DNA from: Reticulitermes speratus | Lineage: Eukaryota; Arthropoda; Insecta; Blattodea; Rhinotermitidae | Reading direction: 5' to 3' | DNA length: 64,000 nucleotides | Assembly (NCBI GenBank): GCA_021186555.1 | Contig: JAJKFL010000014.1 | Location: 28,660,033 to 28,724,032 of the forward strand | Shown here: piece by piece, positions 10,711 through 22,712 of the stretch | Layout of the letters: each line of letters begins with the position of its first letter | Numbering within the stretch: the stretch's first letter is position 1 | Notes under the pieces: generated by a model | The model's database searches: none | Told to the model about the DNA's origin: nothing | The model's input: only the letters and a program-made list of their open reading frames with translations | Position numbers and translations under genes: made by a program

Positions 10711-12689
10711 CGTAAATATGCATAAAACCCGTCCATATAGAACATTAGCACAATCTTCCAAATTGGCGGTGAAATTGCATTTTTACTCTTAATAAGCAAT
10801 ATTCAGTCACTTCAACTGCTCGAATATATTGGTTCAGAGCTAAATAGTGTAACTTATATTCTGGAGGTGCGCAGTTTGACCCCAGACTTGAATAACCGTA
10901 TCATCTCATTCGACAATAAATGAAGTGTGCGTCGTGAAATGTCGCTCCTATCTCAGACGACTACAATTCAATTTTAATTGAGTCTGTGTCTACTTGACAT
11001 GCAAATCATTTATCAGTAAGTCTGATTTACATGTAGGCTACGATATACACGACTGAAATTTTACGTTTAGAATGTATATATATATTATATATATATATAT
11101 CGAAAATTGTTTCCTTTCCTGTTAGTTCAGAAGTGCCACCACAGGTGACACCTCGCAGACATGTCTTTCATAAGGTTAATTCCACGTGTTACTATTAAAT
11201 ATTCGATGCGCATACTTTAGCACTTTCAGACTGTATGTGACATTACCAAGTGTTTTATCATCCTCTACTAAGGTTACCGAAAGAGATATTAAGTATGCCA
11301 CGACCACTTCCACATCCTTCTTAACCAATACATAATGTTGTTTTCGTACTGTAACAAAGGCATTCCTAACTAAACTACGGAACAAGACTAGCCCACTAAT
11401 TTTCTCTTACTTTCAGTTTCTTTTCCTTCTTTATTTCAGTCATTCATCCATTCCTTCTTTGCCGTGGCAAACGCGTAGTTTTCATTCACTACGACTTCCT
11501 TTCTTTTTGTTTTGCCATCTGAATAATTTTTGTCGTGAATATGGTACAGCACTTTCCATAGGTTGTGCATGAGCTTTGTATCCGTAAATCACAAGTGCCT
11601 CATGTCATTTACTCCGTCATTCCACTGCCAAATCGTTCACTGGTTGCTAACTATGCGGTGTTTGAAACCAATCATACTGATTATTATTTGCTTTCTGTTC
11701 TGCAAATGCTTTCAAGACACCCAGACGTACGTTTCGCTGACGTCAGAGTTCGATTGGTCCGACTAGTCGCTTACACCGGGCTTACGCAACATCATATCAC
11801 GAAAACCATATACTTGATGGACAGATTCACGTTTCGTCTTAAATTCTTTGACTCCGTAGACACCGAGATTTAACCCCTCTTGTGAATTGAGTATATCATA
11901 ATGCCGACTTTTATTAGCTTCGTGTTTGTCATTACAGGACTAGCATTAAACAGAAACTTGCCCTAAACCGAAAAGTTCTTTGAACAACTCCGTGTGAGGG
12001 AGAGTGTCACTTTGCTTTCGTTGACTTGCACAGCGGACGACACAGCAACGGAAGCAAGTGGCGCTGCTGCTGCGGGAATGAGGTGCTGCGAGAATGAGGA
12101 ATTCTAGACCTGCGGGGTACATCAGGCCACTACGAGTGCGTAAGAGGTAAGATAACTTATACAGCGACAAACAACGTACGTTCATTTAGTGTGTCACGCA
12201 TTGAATAAAGCCTACAATGCGTAATGGTAGAAACACACGTATGAAAACGAAATATACGTAATAGCTCTGATTTCAATTACAAGGAACAAGAATACTCGTA
12301 GTTAATTCCATGTTCTGTGGCTGATAATTCCTCAAACTAGTCACGAGATTCCTTGCCGTTTATACAATTATTACTTTCATTGCCTTCCTCACCTGCAACC
12401 TCCGATTCAGTTGAATCCTGGGGCAGCTGCAACCAGGACACATCTCCACGCCATGTTTCTGTAAGATTCTACATTTGTAAAGTGATCTCTCTTCTTCCAA
12501 TTCTGCAATTAAATTTGTGTATTCGTTCTACGTTTCAAGGCATGCAGTATGGAAAATTTAAAATATGTACTTAGATATAAGAAGCCCATCAGCCAAAGGC
12601 AGGGTCGGTGTGTACCATCTTAGAGATATCGCAAATTTTCTTTTGCGAAGTGCATTGACGAAATATGTGAATACAAATAGGCCTATAGT
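10711..12689. other. Intergenic, nothing recognised
   Basis: AT-rich sequence with only short unrelated reading frames. It contains one TA-rich run at 11074-11102. No protein motif, repeat family or RNA was recognised. Confidence 0.5.
11074..11102. repeat. TA microsatellite
   Basis: Alternating TA with one break (ATATATATATTATATATA). Confidence 0.9.
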
Positions 12690-12706
12690 CCTGTCTAACT
12701 AACTAA

Positions 12707-13030
12707 CTCCATGGAGCAGTGTCCTTCTTGAGAAGCTAACAGGTCGTCAGCTAGTCAAGAAATTCCCCGCGTTTTATGTAACCCGAAGGTTCATTACCGC
12801 ATTCACAAGAGCCCGCCACCTATCCCTATCCTGAGCCATATCTATCTAGTCAACGCCCTTCCATCCCACTTCTGGAAGATCCGTTTTAATATTATCCTCC
12901 CATCTACACCTGGTTCTTCCAAGTGGTCTCCTTCCCTCAGGTGTCCCCACCAAAATCCTGTATGCACCTCTCCCTTCCCCCATACGTGTTACGTGCCCCG
13001 CCCACCTCATTCTTCTTGATTTGATCACCT
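12707..13030 (-). mobile_element. LINE 3' end, reverse-transcriptase C-terminal fragment
   Basis: Minus strand reads [20 protein letters not shown], then [20 protein letters not shown], then [15 protein letters not shown]. This is the well-known C-terminal end of insect endonuclease/reverse-transcriptase ORFs (known from the family). It is the best preserved LINE piece in the window, open for 60 codons, then non-coding 3' sequence to about 12707. Severely 5'-truncated, so not autonomous. Confidence 0.85.
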
Positions 13031-13625
13031 GAATAATATTTGGTGATGAGTGCTATAGGACTGTCACCTTTTAGAATGTCGTCCTTGCCTCGCCTGCCTC
13101 ACAAGGCAAGCACACTTACATCGAGGTATGGGAGTGGCAAATATACTCGTACGTCTAGACTCACGGCCTACGAAAATCTACCGCAGTTCTAGCGAGCGAC
13201 CTTTCTTTGTCTCTTTTTGCGGCGACGCACAGGCAAAACAACAGTTCTGAAAATTAGTCGAGCACTGAAACTACCCGCTTTTCCTCTTTTAGCGCATACG
13301 AAACTAAGAAATGCTGCAGCTTGTAAGGCGCACCTTGAATAATATGACTGCAACACAAGAAGAAAGAATTGTACAAAGTGGCATTGCGAAGTTATGCACT
13401 GTGAATATTGGTCTAAACGCTTGGGAAGTAACGGATACCTAGCGGAAGGAATGCAGCTGTACTTGTAACCTTGCACTCTGTTACAAGGAAATCCATAATG
13501 CATTAAAGCATTTTGTCTCTTTTCAAATTGTAATCCTGTTATTGTAAATAGAGCGATACTGAAAACAGTCAATTCCAGATAACATTTTATGTTATTCATT
13601 CTGTGCAATGATAATGACTAATTTA

Positions 13626-13978
13626 TAATAATTCACCAACAGATGCACAATCTTTGTATTTACACAGTTGTTTACATTAAAACAATAAAAACTCCTACGT
13701 GTTTCGATCCCCGTGGGATCCTCATCATGGAGTTTGTACATCAAATGAACTTGAATAAAACATTAAATGTGCACAAAATATCAGGAATAAACAACTTATA
13801 AATTAGTTACTTAATGTTTTATACTTCATTTGATGTACGAACTGCCTGATGATGACCCCACAGGGATCGAAACATATAGGAATTTTTAATGTTTTAATGT
13901 AAACAACTGCGTAAATCTTGATTTTAGGCGATCTCAACCGTGTAAATACAAATATTGTGCATCCGTTGTTGAATTAAT
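13626..13978. mobile_element. Foldback element with two opposed hammerhead-like hairpins
   Basis: Arms about 13626-13770 and 13805-13978 are inverted copies (GATGCACAAT-TTTGTATTTA at the outer ends, CATCAAATGAA near the centre). The right arm has about 30 extra bases. Each arm contains the CTGATGA/ATGATGAG-hairpin-CGAAAC motif: minus strand 13701-13729 (stem GATCCC/GGGATC), plus strand 13846-13873. No coding capacity. Confidence 0.8.
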
Positions 13979-14047
13979 CCAAATAAAATACAATATCAGG
14001 AATTTATTTAATCGAGAAGATTTTCTTTCTAGTACTCCTCACATTTT

Positions 14048-15310
14048 AGTCGTCTGGTGGCGCACTTCTACCACTACCCACACTCAACACACCGTTCGGA
14101 GTCCCTGCCTTAAACATTAGACCCACCTACAAGCACCACACATGTTCACAGCCACTGCCTGCAACACTTAGACCCACCTACAAGCACCACACATGTTCAC
14201 AGCCACTGCCTGCAACACTTAGACCCACCTACAAGCACCACACATGTTCACAGCCACTGCCTGCAACACTTAGACCCACCTACAAGCACCACACATGTTC
14301 ACAGCCACTGCCTGCAACACTTAGACCCACCTACAAGCACCACACATGTTCACAGCCACTGCCTGCAACACTTAGACCCACCTGCAAGCACCACATATGT
14401 TCACAGCCACTGCCTGCAACACTTAGACCCACCTACAAGCACCACACATGTTCACAGCCACTGCCTGCAACACTTAGGCCCACCTACAAGCACCACATAT
14501 GTTCACAGCCACTGCCTGAAACACTTAGACCCACCTACAAGCACCACATATGTTCACAGCCACTGCCTGCAACACTTAGACCCACCTACAAACACCACAC
14601 ATGTTCACAGCCACTGCCTGCAACACTTAGACCCACCTACAAGCACCACACATGTTCACAGCCACTGCCTGCAACACTTAGACCCACCTACAAGCACCAC
14701 ACATGTTCACAGCCACTGCCTGCAACACCTAGACCCACCTACAAGCACCACACATGTTCACAGCCACTGCCTGCAACACTTAGACCCACCTACAAGCACC
14801 ACACATGTTCACAGCCACTGCCTGCAACACTTAGACCCACCTACAAGCACCACACATGTTCACAGCCACTGCCTGCAACACTTAGACCCACCTACAAGCA
14901 CCACACATGTTCACAGCCACTGCCTGCAACACTTAGACCCACCTACAAGCACCACACATGTTCACAGCCACTGCCTGCAACACTTAGACCCACCTACAAG
15001 CACCACACATGTTCACAGCCACTGCCTGCAACACTTAGACCCACCTACAAGCACCACACATGTTCACAGCCACTGCCTGCAACACTTAGACCCACCTACA
15101 AGCACCACACATGTTCACAGCCACTGCCTGCAACACCTAGAGCTACATCAAACAACATCACAAATTTAGACCTACCTGCACGCAGCATACCGGTTCAGAA
15201 TCGTGGCCGTAAACGTCAGACCAAACTACACACATCACTTCAGAGTCGCTGCCTTAGACGTTTAGACCTTCCTGCACTCAGTACACCGTTTCAGAATCAC
15301 TACAGATAGC
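14048..15310 (+). repeat. 51-bp minisatellite, 20 homogeneous units with degenerate edges
   Basis: GACCCACC starts recur every 51 bases exactly from 14120 to 15139 (20 units; consensus parts CACTGCCTGCAACACTTAGA and CACCTACAAGCACCACACAT). Units differ by only one or two bases. On both sides lie older diverged units (ACACACCGTTCGGAGTCCCT before; GACCTACCTGCACGCAGCAT and GACCTTCCTGCACTCAGTAC after). Because 51 is a multiple of 3, frames persist: two of the three forward frames contain no stop through the core, while one forward and all reverse frames are closed. There is no ATG in the open frames. Confidence 0.95.
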
Positions 15311-16551
15311 TACACAAAGCACGTCCGTTATCAAAATGGATCCGCTCGGTATTCTGTCAAGATTTTCAGTCAGAATCCGTCGTCATCAAAACTTTTAACT
15401 AAAGCGAAGCAGCGCATTAACATACGAGTAGATCTAGCTGTAAAGTGAAAGTTTGTAATTGTCAGACACGAAGCTGCATAGACTGAGGTCTTTGAATAGG
15501 TCACGGCTGCGTCCTTTCATACTGTCCGAACGTTTAAATCGTCTTCGATTGATCCCCATTCCTGTTTCATGCTGCAGATGTCCTGGGTTTAGTCCGGAGG
15601 CCTGCTCTCTTCCAGGCGATTAAAGGGATAGTACGTACCTTGTGCTGTAATAGACGACAGCCACTTCCTCTCAAAATCTTTTAAATTCATCATCAGCAGC
15701 AACAGGATATAAGCCATTTCGTGGCTCGCTCCATCTTCACAGAATTTGGTCAGTCCATATTTTTCTTGGCCGATCTACTTGACTTCTGCCGGTTAAAATA
15801 TATTCATACATTAAGTCGAAAATGCGTTTATTTAACAAGGGTGGTGTCCGGTTACGGCTGTAATCCACAAAATTTTATTTAAATTGTATAATAGTACTTA
15901 TTTAGTACTTATTTCTTGATAGGTTTTATGGTCATATAACGTGCATCATGCAACTGACCTTAATAATTTCATCCCTGCTGTTTCAAATATCCTCTCATGT
16001 TGTGATGTTAAGTCCAATTATCACGCCCATAGGTAAATTAATCATTCACAGATTATCTTACTTTTCAAAGTACATGAACTCAGCAGTCTAAAAGACGTCA
16101 TTAAACACGTCGAGAATCAATCTCATGTTTCATAATCACCTTCTCATTTTATGTGACGCTATAAGCTTGGAATTTGACACATGCTATGTTTTACAGGTTT
16201 TTGTTAGGTGATTTATTCGTGCTGTATTGCGCACGTGTTAGAATAGTTCTGAAAGCACTACGTGCGCAGTTTGGCGCACACACCCACGCAATCTGGTATG
16301 TCTGCGTGTCATAGCGGAGACTTGCTGAACCCGCTTAACGGAGTTCCCATCAGCGCGTACTTCCCTATTGCATAGGCTTATAATTTTACGTGACTGTTAC
16401 CTCCATTACTATAGTTTTGTTCCATTTTTGTAAAGAACTCATTACTTAGGCCTAAGTACAGATCACGTGCATGTTCAATTTCAGAAACAGTGTTTATATG
16501 TGCGTGATTTCTAGCTTCCGCCGCGGTGTAAATGAGATATTCGATCTTCTT
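15311..16551. other. Intergenic, nothing recognised
   Basis: No gene, named repeat or RNA recognised between the minisatellite and the next foldback. Confidence 0.5.
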
Positions 16552-16690
16552 GGATGTTACGCAGTGTAGCTTGGTAGTTACCGACGTTTCGGGACAACCT
16601 ATTGGTGGAACTGCTTGAACCTTGAAGATGGAACCGATATTTTGTCCCGAAACGTCGTTAACTACCAATCTACGCTGCATGACATCCCAG
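16552..16690. mobile_element. Short foldback element (GGATGTTACGC family)
   Basis: Left arm GGATGTTACGCAGTGTAGCT...GTTACCGACGTTTCGGGACA and right arm TGTCCCGAAACGTCGTTAAC...ACGCTGCATGACATCC are inverted repeats of about 45 bases with a ~45-base centre. The + strand hairpin motif TTGAAGATGG...CCCGAAACGTCG is at 16621-16653. Related elements are at 19085, 31069 (half) and 50868. Confidence 0.82.
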
Positions 16691-16777
16691 AAGTGCGAAG
16701 ACCTCTGTTTATAAGTACTGTGTAAGTACTGTTACTATCTATAACCCTATCAGGTTTCACACGGCCAGCTCCAATAG

Positions 16778-16910
16778 TAGCTAAAGTAAAGTAAAATTGC
16801 CCGTCTGCACGAAATAAAAACAGGACCATAGGGGAGTGGAGTTATAACTCCATGCTTTCTTTGCTTCGGCACTAGATGGGCGTGGTCAGCTTCTCACCTC
16901 TGCCTCTTAT
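16778..16910 (-). mobile_element. SINE group C fragment
   Basis: Degenerate match to the 3' part of group C: TAAAGTAAAATTGCCC, GGGGAGTGGAGTTATAACTC, GGCACTAGATGGGCGTGGTC. The head is absent. Confidence 0.65.
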
Positions 16911-17174
16911 ACGCGTTACCATGGAATCCCTGTATAACCAACATTCTACGAATATATTATTCCGACAAAAGTTGCCCATTTTTCTAAGATTATTAACAAA
17001 GGCTTACGTAATTTTAGGGCCTAAAATTGTGTCGCTCTTAGCCTTCCAATATTGTTTCTGTTTGTAGGGAGTGACATTTTAAGACGCTGAAATGTCTTCC
17101 AATGGCATATTTATCATGTAAAAAAATTTGTTAGTTGGTTTGGAGGTTGAATTGGAGGGACACAGAGGCACCTA

Positions 17175-17176
<2 letters not shown>

Positions 17177-17211
<35 letters not shown>
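17177..17211. repeat. CA microsatellite
   Basis: Uninterrupted (CA)n of about 35 bases. Confidence 0.95.
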
Positions 17212-17215
<4 letters not shown>

Positions 17216-17647
17216 TAAAGCTTACATTTCCCCTTCCTCTTTGTAGGAAAGCAGGATATAAATTGTGCCCACAGAATGTGAAAGAAATCGGAATGCTGGT
17301 CCACCGCGGCGCTTTAGGTATCTGTCACGCATCTGACATACAAAACACAAGAATGTGCACTGCTGCTTGTATTGATTGCTGCTCGTGTGCAGTCGGCAGA
17401 GAGCTAGCTGTCCGCTTGCTCTTCACATGTTCTGATCTCCCGATTGCCCGGGTAATGTCGCAAACCCATGCCGACTGCATGGAAGGATGAACATACCCAA
17501 CCACACAACAAACAGATCGATGGAAAAACTGTGCACACATGAACAGTGGCTAAGCAGCTTCTACACACTTTTGTTCCCGACAAGGTAAATGCGATATCCA
17601 TCTTCGAGGCACATTTCTTACGTAAGAACAAATGATAAGACGCGACT

Positions 17648-17884
17648 TTTTTTATGGCTCGACAGCGCTAGGCCTTCTCATTGTTGAGGTTTCGAGACAC
17701 ACTCAGACACACTACACTCGGTAGGACTCCTCTGGACGGGTGATCAGACCGTCGCAGTGACCTCTACCTGACGACACACAACACTCACAAGAGACAGACA
17801 TCCATGCCCCCGGCGGGATTCGAGCCCGCAACCCCAGCAAGCGAGCGGCCACAGACCCCATGCCTTAGACCGTACGACGCGACA
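17648..17884 (-). mobile_element. SINE group A, older copy
   Basis: Minus-strand tRNA-Leu-like head (GGTCTAAGGCATGGGGTCTG, B box GGGCTCGAATCCC). It is followed by the group A body (CATGGATGTCTGTCTCTTGT, GTGTTGTGTGTCGTCAGGTA) and 3' end AGCCATAAAAAAA. Several differences from the young copies at 59356 and 60399. Confidence 0.88.
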
Positions 17885-18007
17885 GTAATAAACTATAATT
17901 ACATTTCTTTTTCCAAATATTTTTTTCATCGTAGGCAAATTCTCCTGTTTCTCTAAGAAATTTAACAAGGAGTTCAGAAACCCTTATTTCCTGTCGCACA
18001 CATATCT

Positions 18008-18034
18008 AGTAGTAGTAGTAGTAGTAGTAGTAGT
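18008..18034. repeat. AGT microsatellite
   Basis: Nine AGT repeats. Confidence 0.95.
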
Positions 18035-18084
18035 TATGTTGCTTAACTTCATGTTCTTGAAGAACTTAACACTGAATTAAAAAC

Positions 18085-18150
18085 ACGTCGAAGATTCCGT
18101 TTTTTGGGATGTGACGCCGTGTCACTGAGCAATGGATTACCAACATTACG
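18085..18150. mobile_element. Possible solo arm of a GGATGT-type foldback
   Basis: TTGGGATGTGACGCCGTGTC resembles the arm of the 16552 element (GGATGTTACGCAGTGTAGC) and the single arm at 22650. No opposite arm was seen. Confidence 0.4.
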
Positions 18151-18365
18151 ACACAATGTAGTGGCCTGAAATCCTCAACTACGCTGCTGCGAAAACCGAA
18201 AACTACCCTTGGAAATGCATTGAATTTGTTGGATATAACCACGAAATTTCATATTGGCGGTATACATTGTACCTTCTTCAATGGCCTGCTCTGACCTTGT
18301 GTGTGGTGCTTGCAAATTCAGGATTTGGTCTGCGTGCTGGCGGCATAAAATCCAGTACACAAAGT

Positions 18366-18508
18366 GACCCGGGGGTAAAGCGGCCGGGACGTGAAGTTGA
18401 CCACCCACCCCCATGTAGCGCCGAGGTTAAAGAAAGAGTAGATCTATACCTCTACTCCACCTCTGGACTTTCATAGCCTATTCTAGGGTGAACTCTGCCT
18501 TTGCTTTA
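18366..18508 (+). mobile_element. SINE group C, 5'-truncated copy
   Basis: Begins at CCGGGGGTAAAGCGGCCGGG and continues through GTTGACCACCCACCCCCATG and GTTAAAGAAAGAGTAGATCT to CTAGGGTGAACTCTGCCTTT. The tRNA-like head and first half are missing. Confidence 0.88.
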
Positions 18509-19084
18509 CACAAAATGAAGAATGAGTTAGTGCACGTACAATTATATGAATAAATTTAAATGTGTATTTTTTGTACATGTGCAATAAAAGTTTACTGACA
18601 GTTATAGGAAAAATTAATTTAAAAAACGTAATTCACAGCTAGGCTAGGATGTCTCTATTTCTAGCACATTTTTTACAAAACGTGTTAGTAACGTAATACA
18701 AATCTCCATAAACAAACATCTTGTAGGTTTACAAAATTGCTTCGGCCTTCGATCTCGGCTTTGTTGTAGAAATTCTTAAAAGACGCTGTCTCATATCAAA
18801 TGTCCCCGCGGGCGACATAATGTGTCGCGGTCTGCGGGTTCAGTGCGCCTGCTCTGCACGATGGCAGTTTTGCGTGACGGCAGCAAAGCAGCGATCGCTG
18901 CTCTTCCAGTTTACCGTGAGTGGGGGTCTACGCGTTTTATTACAATGCACTGGAGCTATTTTAGGTTTTTACTCGCCATGTTGAAATAAGATGGTAGAAA
19001 TGGTTTGCGGCGGTAGCTGCTGCCCTGTCTTGCTGAGAAGAGGCATTATTATTCTGGGCGTGATTTCAGGCTTCCGCCTCGATG

Positions 19085-19216
19085 TGTATGAGATCTGCGC
19101 TTTTCTGGGATATTACGCAGCGTTGAGTGGTAGTTCTGTACCGACGTTTCGGGACAATCTATCGGTCAGTACAGAACTACAGCTCAACGCTGCGTAATAT
19201 CCCAGAAGAGCGCTGA
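19085..19216. mobile_element. Foldback element with ~45-base near-perfect arms
   Basis: AGATCTGCGCTTTTCTGGGA-TATTACGCAGCGTTGA-GTGGTAGTTCTGTAC on the left is mirrored by GTACAGAACTAC-AGCTCAACGCTGCGTAATATCCCAGAAGAGCGCTGATCT on the right. The short centre carries CGACGTTTCGGGACAA (minus-strand motif at 19146-19169). High arm identity suggests it is relatively recent. Confidence 0.88.
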
Positions 19217-19644
19217 TCTCGTGTATTATTCTCTTAGAATAGGACAGGTGTTCAAACAAGTGTCTCAGAATGTACTAAACATGTTGGTGCAAAATTATGA
19301 TCACAGGAAAATAAAGGGCCCAATTACGCTAGTTGCACATAAAAACACTATACACGGACCTAACATCGTGTAACGGCATTCGGTGGATTCACATGGGATT
19401 TTATGCAGACCAGTACGTATATGATATTCTGGGAGTTCCAGCTGCACAGACAGTGTGAGGCCCGTTTCTTAAGCATACATCCCACGAAGGTACCAGTTCA
19501 CAAAATTCAGTTTTTCTTCACGAGCTGCGTTGTAGCGTACGTGATCCGCAGTTGTGTCATACGGAAGTAACTGCAGCAACTTCGTTACATTTCGTGGCGA
19601 TGACGCAGGCACAGCCGTGTGCCGTGCAAGTTGCACCAAAGATT

Positions 19645-19951
19645 GCGGTGGCGCAGTTGGTTGAGGCACTGCGGTACAAGCCGGAAGGTCATGGGTTCGA
19701 TTTCCGATAGTGTCATTGGAATTTTTCATTGACACAATCCTTTCGGTCGTACTATAGCCCTGGGGTCGACTCAGTCTCTAACAGAAATGAGTACCAGGAG
19801 TATTTCCTGGGGGGTAAAGGCGGCCGGTGCGTAGGGCTGACAACCTTACCACCTTCATGTGCCGATTGTCTAGAAATCTGGGAGCCTCAACCTCCTGGAA
19901 CCCTAAGGGCCTGTCCAGGCCTGTGATGGGATTGCTTTACCATTACCTTTT
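19645..19951 (+). mobile_element. SINE group D, copy with tRNA-like head
   Basis: Head GGTGGCGCAGTTGGTTGAGG (A box) and GGTCATGGGTTCGATTTCC (B box), then body TTGGAATTTTTCATTGACAC, core GGGGGGTAAAGGCGGCCGGT and tail CTGTCCAGGCCTGTGATGGG. The core is shared with groups C and E. Confidence 0.88.
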
Positions 19952-20379
19952 ACCAAATTTTACGTTTCTAGAAACAAAGATGACGGTACTGTACATTAGC
20001 ACTGTCGTCACACAGACAGTTAAGAATATTTCATACGGCGACCACGCTGTTATTTTAAATTCTGGAATCATCATCCCGTCGCGTGTATAATCGCTTATTT
20101 CAATTCTTCATCAGGATACACACAACAGGCAGTTCTGCACTTTACTACCTTGAGAGGAGAAAATACACAGAATCCTACGTTTAATAAACATATCATAGAG
20201 CCGTACAACTTTCACTAGAACAGTGGTATCAACCTGGGGTACGCTTACCCCCGGGGGTACGTAAAATTAAAAAGAAAAATAAATGTATTATTTCATGATA
20301 AACACTGAATAATCAGGGCCAGATTTAGGGTTAGCCACAAGAGACCCGGACGTAAGGACATGCGATTTGGGAGCGCCAT

Positions 20380-20385
20380 TCTCTC

Positions 20386-20450
<65 letters not shown>

Positions 20451-20451
20451 C
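20380..20451. repeat. CT microsatellite
   Basis: About 70 bases of (CT)n with two TTC interruptions. Confidence 0.95.
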
Positions 20452-21144
20452 TTCATGCGATTCTTATCTGGGCGGCTAGTTTCATTTTGTTCCACATAGT
20501 GCATATAATTTTGCTTTGCTAAAATACCTTTGTTCCTTTATTAATTGCTATATGATATGATATGATATTGCAATAATATATTTGTTATTTAATAGCTTGA
20601 CTCTCCTTTTTCTCATTTAAAACTTGTTATTTAATACATTATTTTGGATGTAATTTATTTAACTTATTTTAGATGTAGATTGTAGACTATGTATAACTTG
20701 AATTATGCACCAACAACTTTGGGGGTACAAAGTTGAAAGAAAATTATATCTGGAGTTACGCGAACAAAAAAAGGTTGAATACCGCTGCACTAGAACACAG
20801 GGTGCTCTATCAACACAGAAGCCTTCCAAGAAAGTTTCCTCCAGCCAAAGTTCATTACATCGTACAGTAAACAACGTAGCATAAACAAGATTGCGTCAAC
20901 ATTGCCTGTTAACGAACTGATCCACTACTTATTTTTGTATGAAATAGAGATCTCTTCCATCCCATTGTTTTAACAGTTATACTTAGATAATTTTAACTAC
21001 TAAATGTATGTAATTAATTATTATTCCTTATAGGGAATAATTATAGGGAATAATAGGTAATTATATGATTTTATATATTTAACTGTAAAAGGGGAAGCCT
21101 CCACCTCAATACGTATTTTCATTTTATGATCTTGTAACTTCTGC

Positions 21145-21182
21145 CTGATGATGGCCGGCGTACGCGGCCGAAACATGTTGTA
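21145..21182 (+). ncRNA. Hammerhead-like hairpin motif (isolated)
   Basis: CTGATGAT, stem GGCCG/CGGCC, then GAAACATGTTGTA, followed by AATAAA. All strictly conserved hammerhead core strings (CTGATGA, GAAA, a short C-A/T-G stem III, and TA at the usual cleavage dinucleotide) are present, but one extra base (T) separates CTGATGA from stem II. Whether it is transcribed or active is unknown. Confidence 0.4.
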
Positions 21183-21807
21183 GAGAAAATAAACAGTGTA
21201 TGTGAAAAGTGTTGTGTTTACTCTGTCAAGAAGAAATTTAAATAATTGTTATTTTACTTTCGGTCCAGACTTGACCTCAATGAAATTTGTATGTTTTCAA
21301 TGGCTACTACAATCTGCAGCTTTAAAAACCTAAGAAATAAGTGGCGCTGCCGTCATTCCTACCTCAAAAGTTAATGCGTCCACGAAATTGTTACTGATTG
21401 GGGTGGCCTAGAATGGCATAATATCCACAGCAGGTTTTATGAAAATTAGTCATCTGGTTTAAAAGTTGAAACAGGGAAACCCGCGCACAGATGCGTACAC
21501 GCAGACAGCATGGTGACACTGCGTTGTGTTTCTTCCCTTCTTAAGAACAGAAGTAGGCTGAAATTCGTCGTAATATTCCTGAGAATTAGAGACGCACACG
21601 AATTGTTTTTTTAAGTCCACATGCAAATATGAATATTACATACGCACAAAACACAACTTCATATTTAATGAAGAAATGAGACACTGTCATTACCTTTATT
21701 GTTCCGATACAGGTATGTCTGTTTTTACATCGCTGCTTATTTTCGTGCAGAGTCAGATCCGCAATTGTTACGCGGATGTGTCAGAATTGTGATACTGTAC
21801 AGTACTT

Positions 21808-21955
21808 GCTAATCCGATTGGCTCAACACCAACACCCCCCTCCAACTGGCTCAACACCAACACCCTCATCCAATTGGCTCAACACCAACCTCCCTCCAAT
21901 TGGCTCAACACCAACACCGTCATCCAATTGGCTCAACACCATCACCCCACTCCAA
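21808..21955 (+). repeat. ~27-bp tandem repeat, five units
   Basis: CCAATTGGCTCAACACCAAC recurs five times with short variable spacers (CACCC, CTCC, CACCGTCAT). It directly abuts the SINE at 21966. Confidence 0.9.
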
Positions 21956-21965
21956 ACACAAGCAA

Positions 21966-22258
21966 AAGGCCGTGCCATGGCTCAGACGGTTAGTCGCCGG
22001 CCTCTCACTGCGGAGGCCCGGGTTCGATCCCGGGTCAGTCCATGTGGGGTTTGTGGTGGACAAAGTGGCACTGGGACAGGTTTTTCTCCGAGTTGTCGGT
22101 TTTCCCCTGTCAATTTCATTCAACTGGTGCTCCATTAATTGTATAACTTGGTAAAAAAAACTGCTCATCTTCATCTTTATCATAGGGTTGCACAAAAGGC
22201 CTTAAGGCTGTGGTGCGTCCGTAGCATCTACTGTGGGGCCCTTCACCATGTAAAAAAA
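21966..22258 (+). mobile_element. SINE group B, full-length copy with target-site duplication
   Basis: Head GGCCGTGCCATGGCTCAGAC (A box) and CCGGGTTCGATCCCGGG (B box). The body is TGGGGTTTGTGGTGGACAAA and CACTGGGACAGGTTTTTCTC, and the 3' end CACCATGTAAAAAAAA. Flanked by ACACAAGCAA at 21956-21965 and 22259-22268. The best group B reference in the window. Confidence 0.93.
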
Positions 22259-22649
22259 ACACAAGCAAGAAAAACAAGAATTAATACAATTCATACTACA
22301 ATAAAGCTAGCATTAACAGACGCTGGAGAAGATACACAGGCCGGACGCGTGACAGACCACAATATTAAAACAGCAGGTGATACAGCAGTGTGTAGTCGTG
22401 TTCTAAATCTGATAAGTTAGAACAATGAGAAGACGCTCGTGACTAAACGAGAGAAGACTGACAGTGGCTGATTCACCACACAGAATGACGTAAACCCTAC
22501 ATACATTGTGTACACAGACTTTGTGGGGGTGTACGAAAAATTTTAGTTAAGAGAAATCAATTTATTTATCTCGTGACGAAATTATGTCGCGCAATACGTT
22601 AGAGGATTTGCTTTCGAGATTCTAGGTTCTCACAGCGATGATTATGAGG

Positions 22650-22712
22650 ATCGACATCTCCTTGGATGTGACGCCGTGTACTTTGTTACAAATTTACCAT
22701 AATTTCGGGCGA
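22650..22712. mobile_element. Possible solo arm of a GGATGT-type foldback
   Basis: TCCTTGGATGTGACGCCGTG...TTTCGGGCGACC aligns along its length with the left arm of the 16552 element. No right arm follows. Confidence 0.5.

Noticed and set aside
13189-13608. 139-codon minus-strand frame
   Set aside because: The longest frame outside the recognised genes, but it has no recognisable domain, no splice context and amino-acid content expected by chance in this DNA.
14120-15139. CRISPR-like array
   Set aside because: Units are contiguous and identical throughout; there are no unique spacers and the DNA is eukaryotic. It is a minisatellite.
21776-22138. 120-codon open reading frame
   Set aside because: It runs across a 27-bp tandem repeat and the group B SINE. 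The protein-like string is translated SINE and recurs at 5090.
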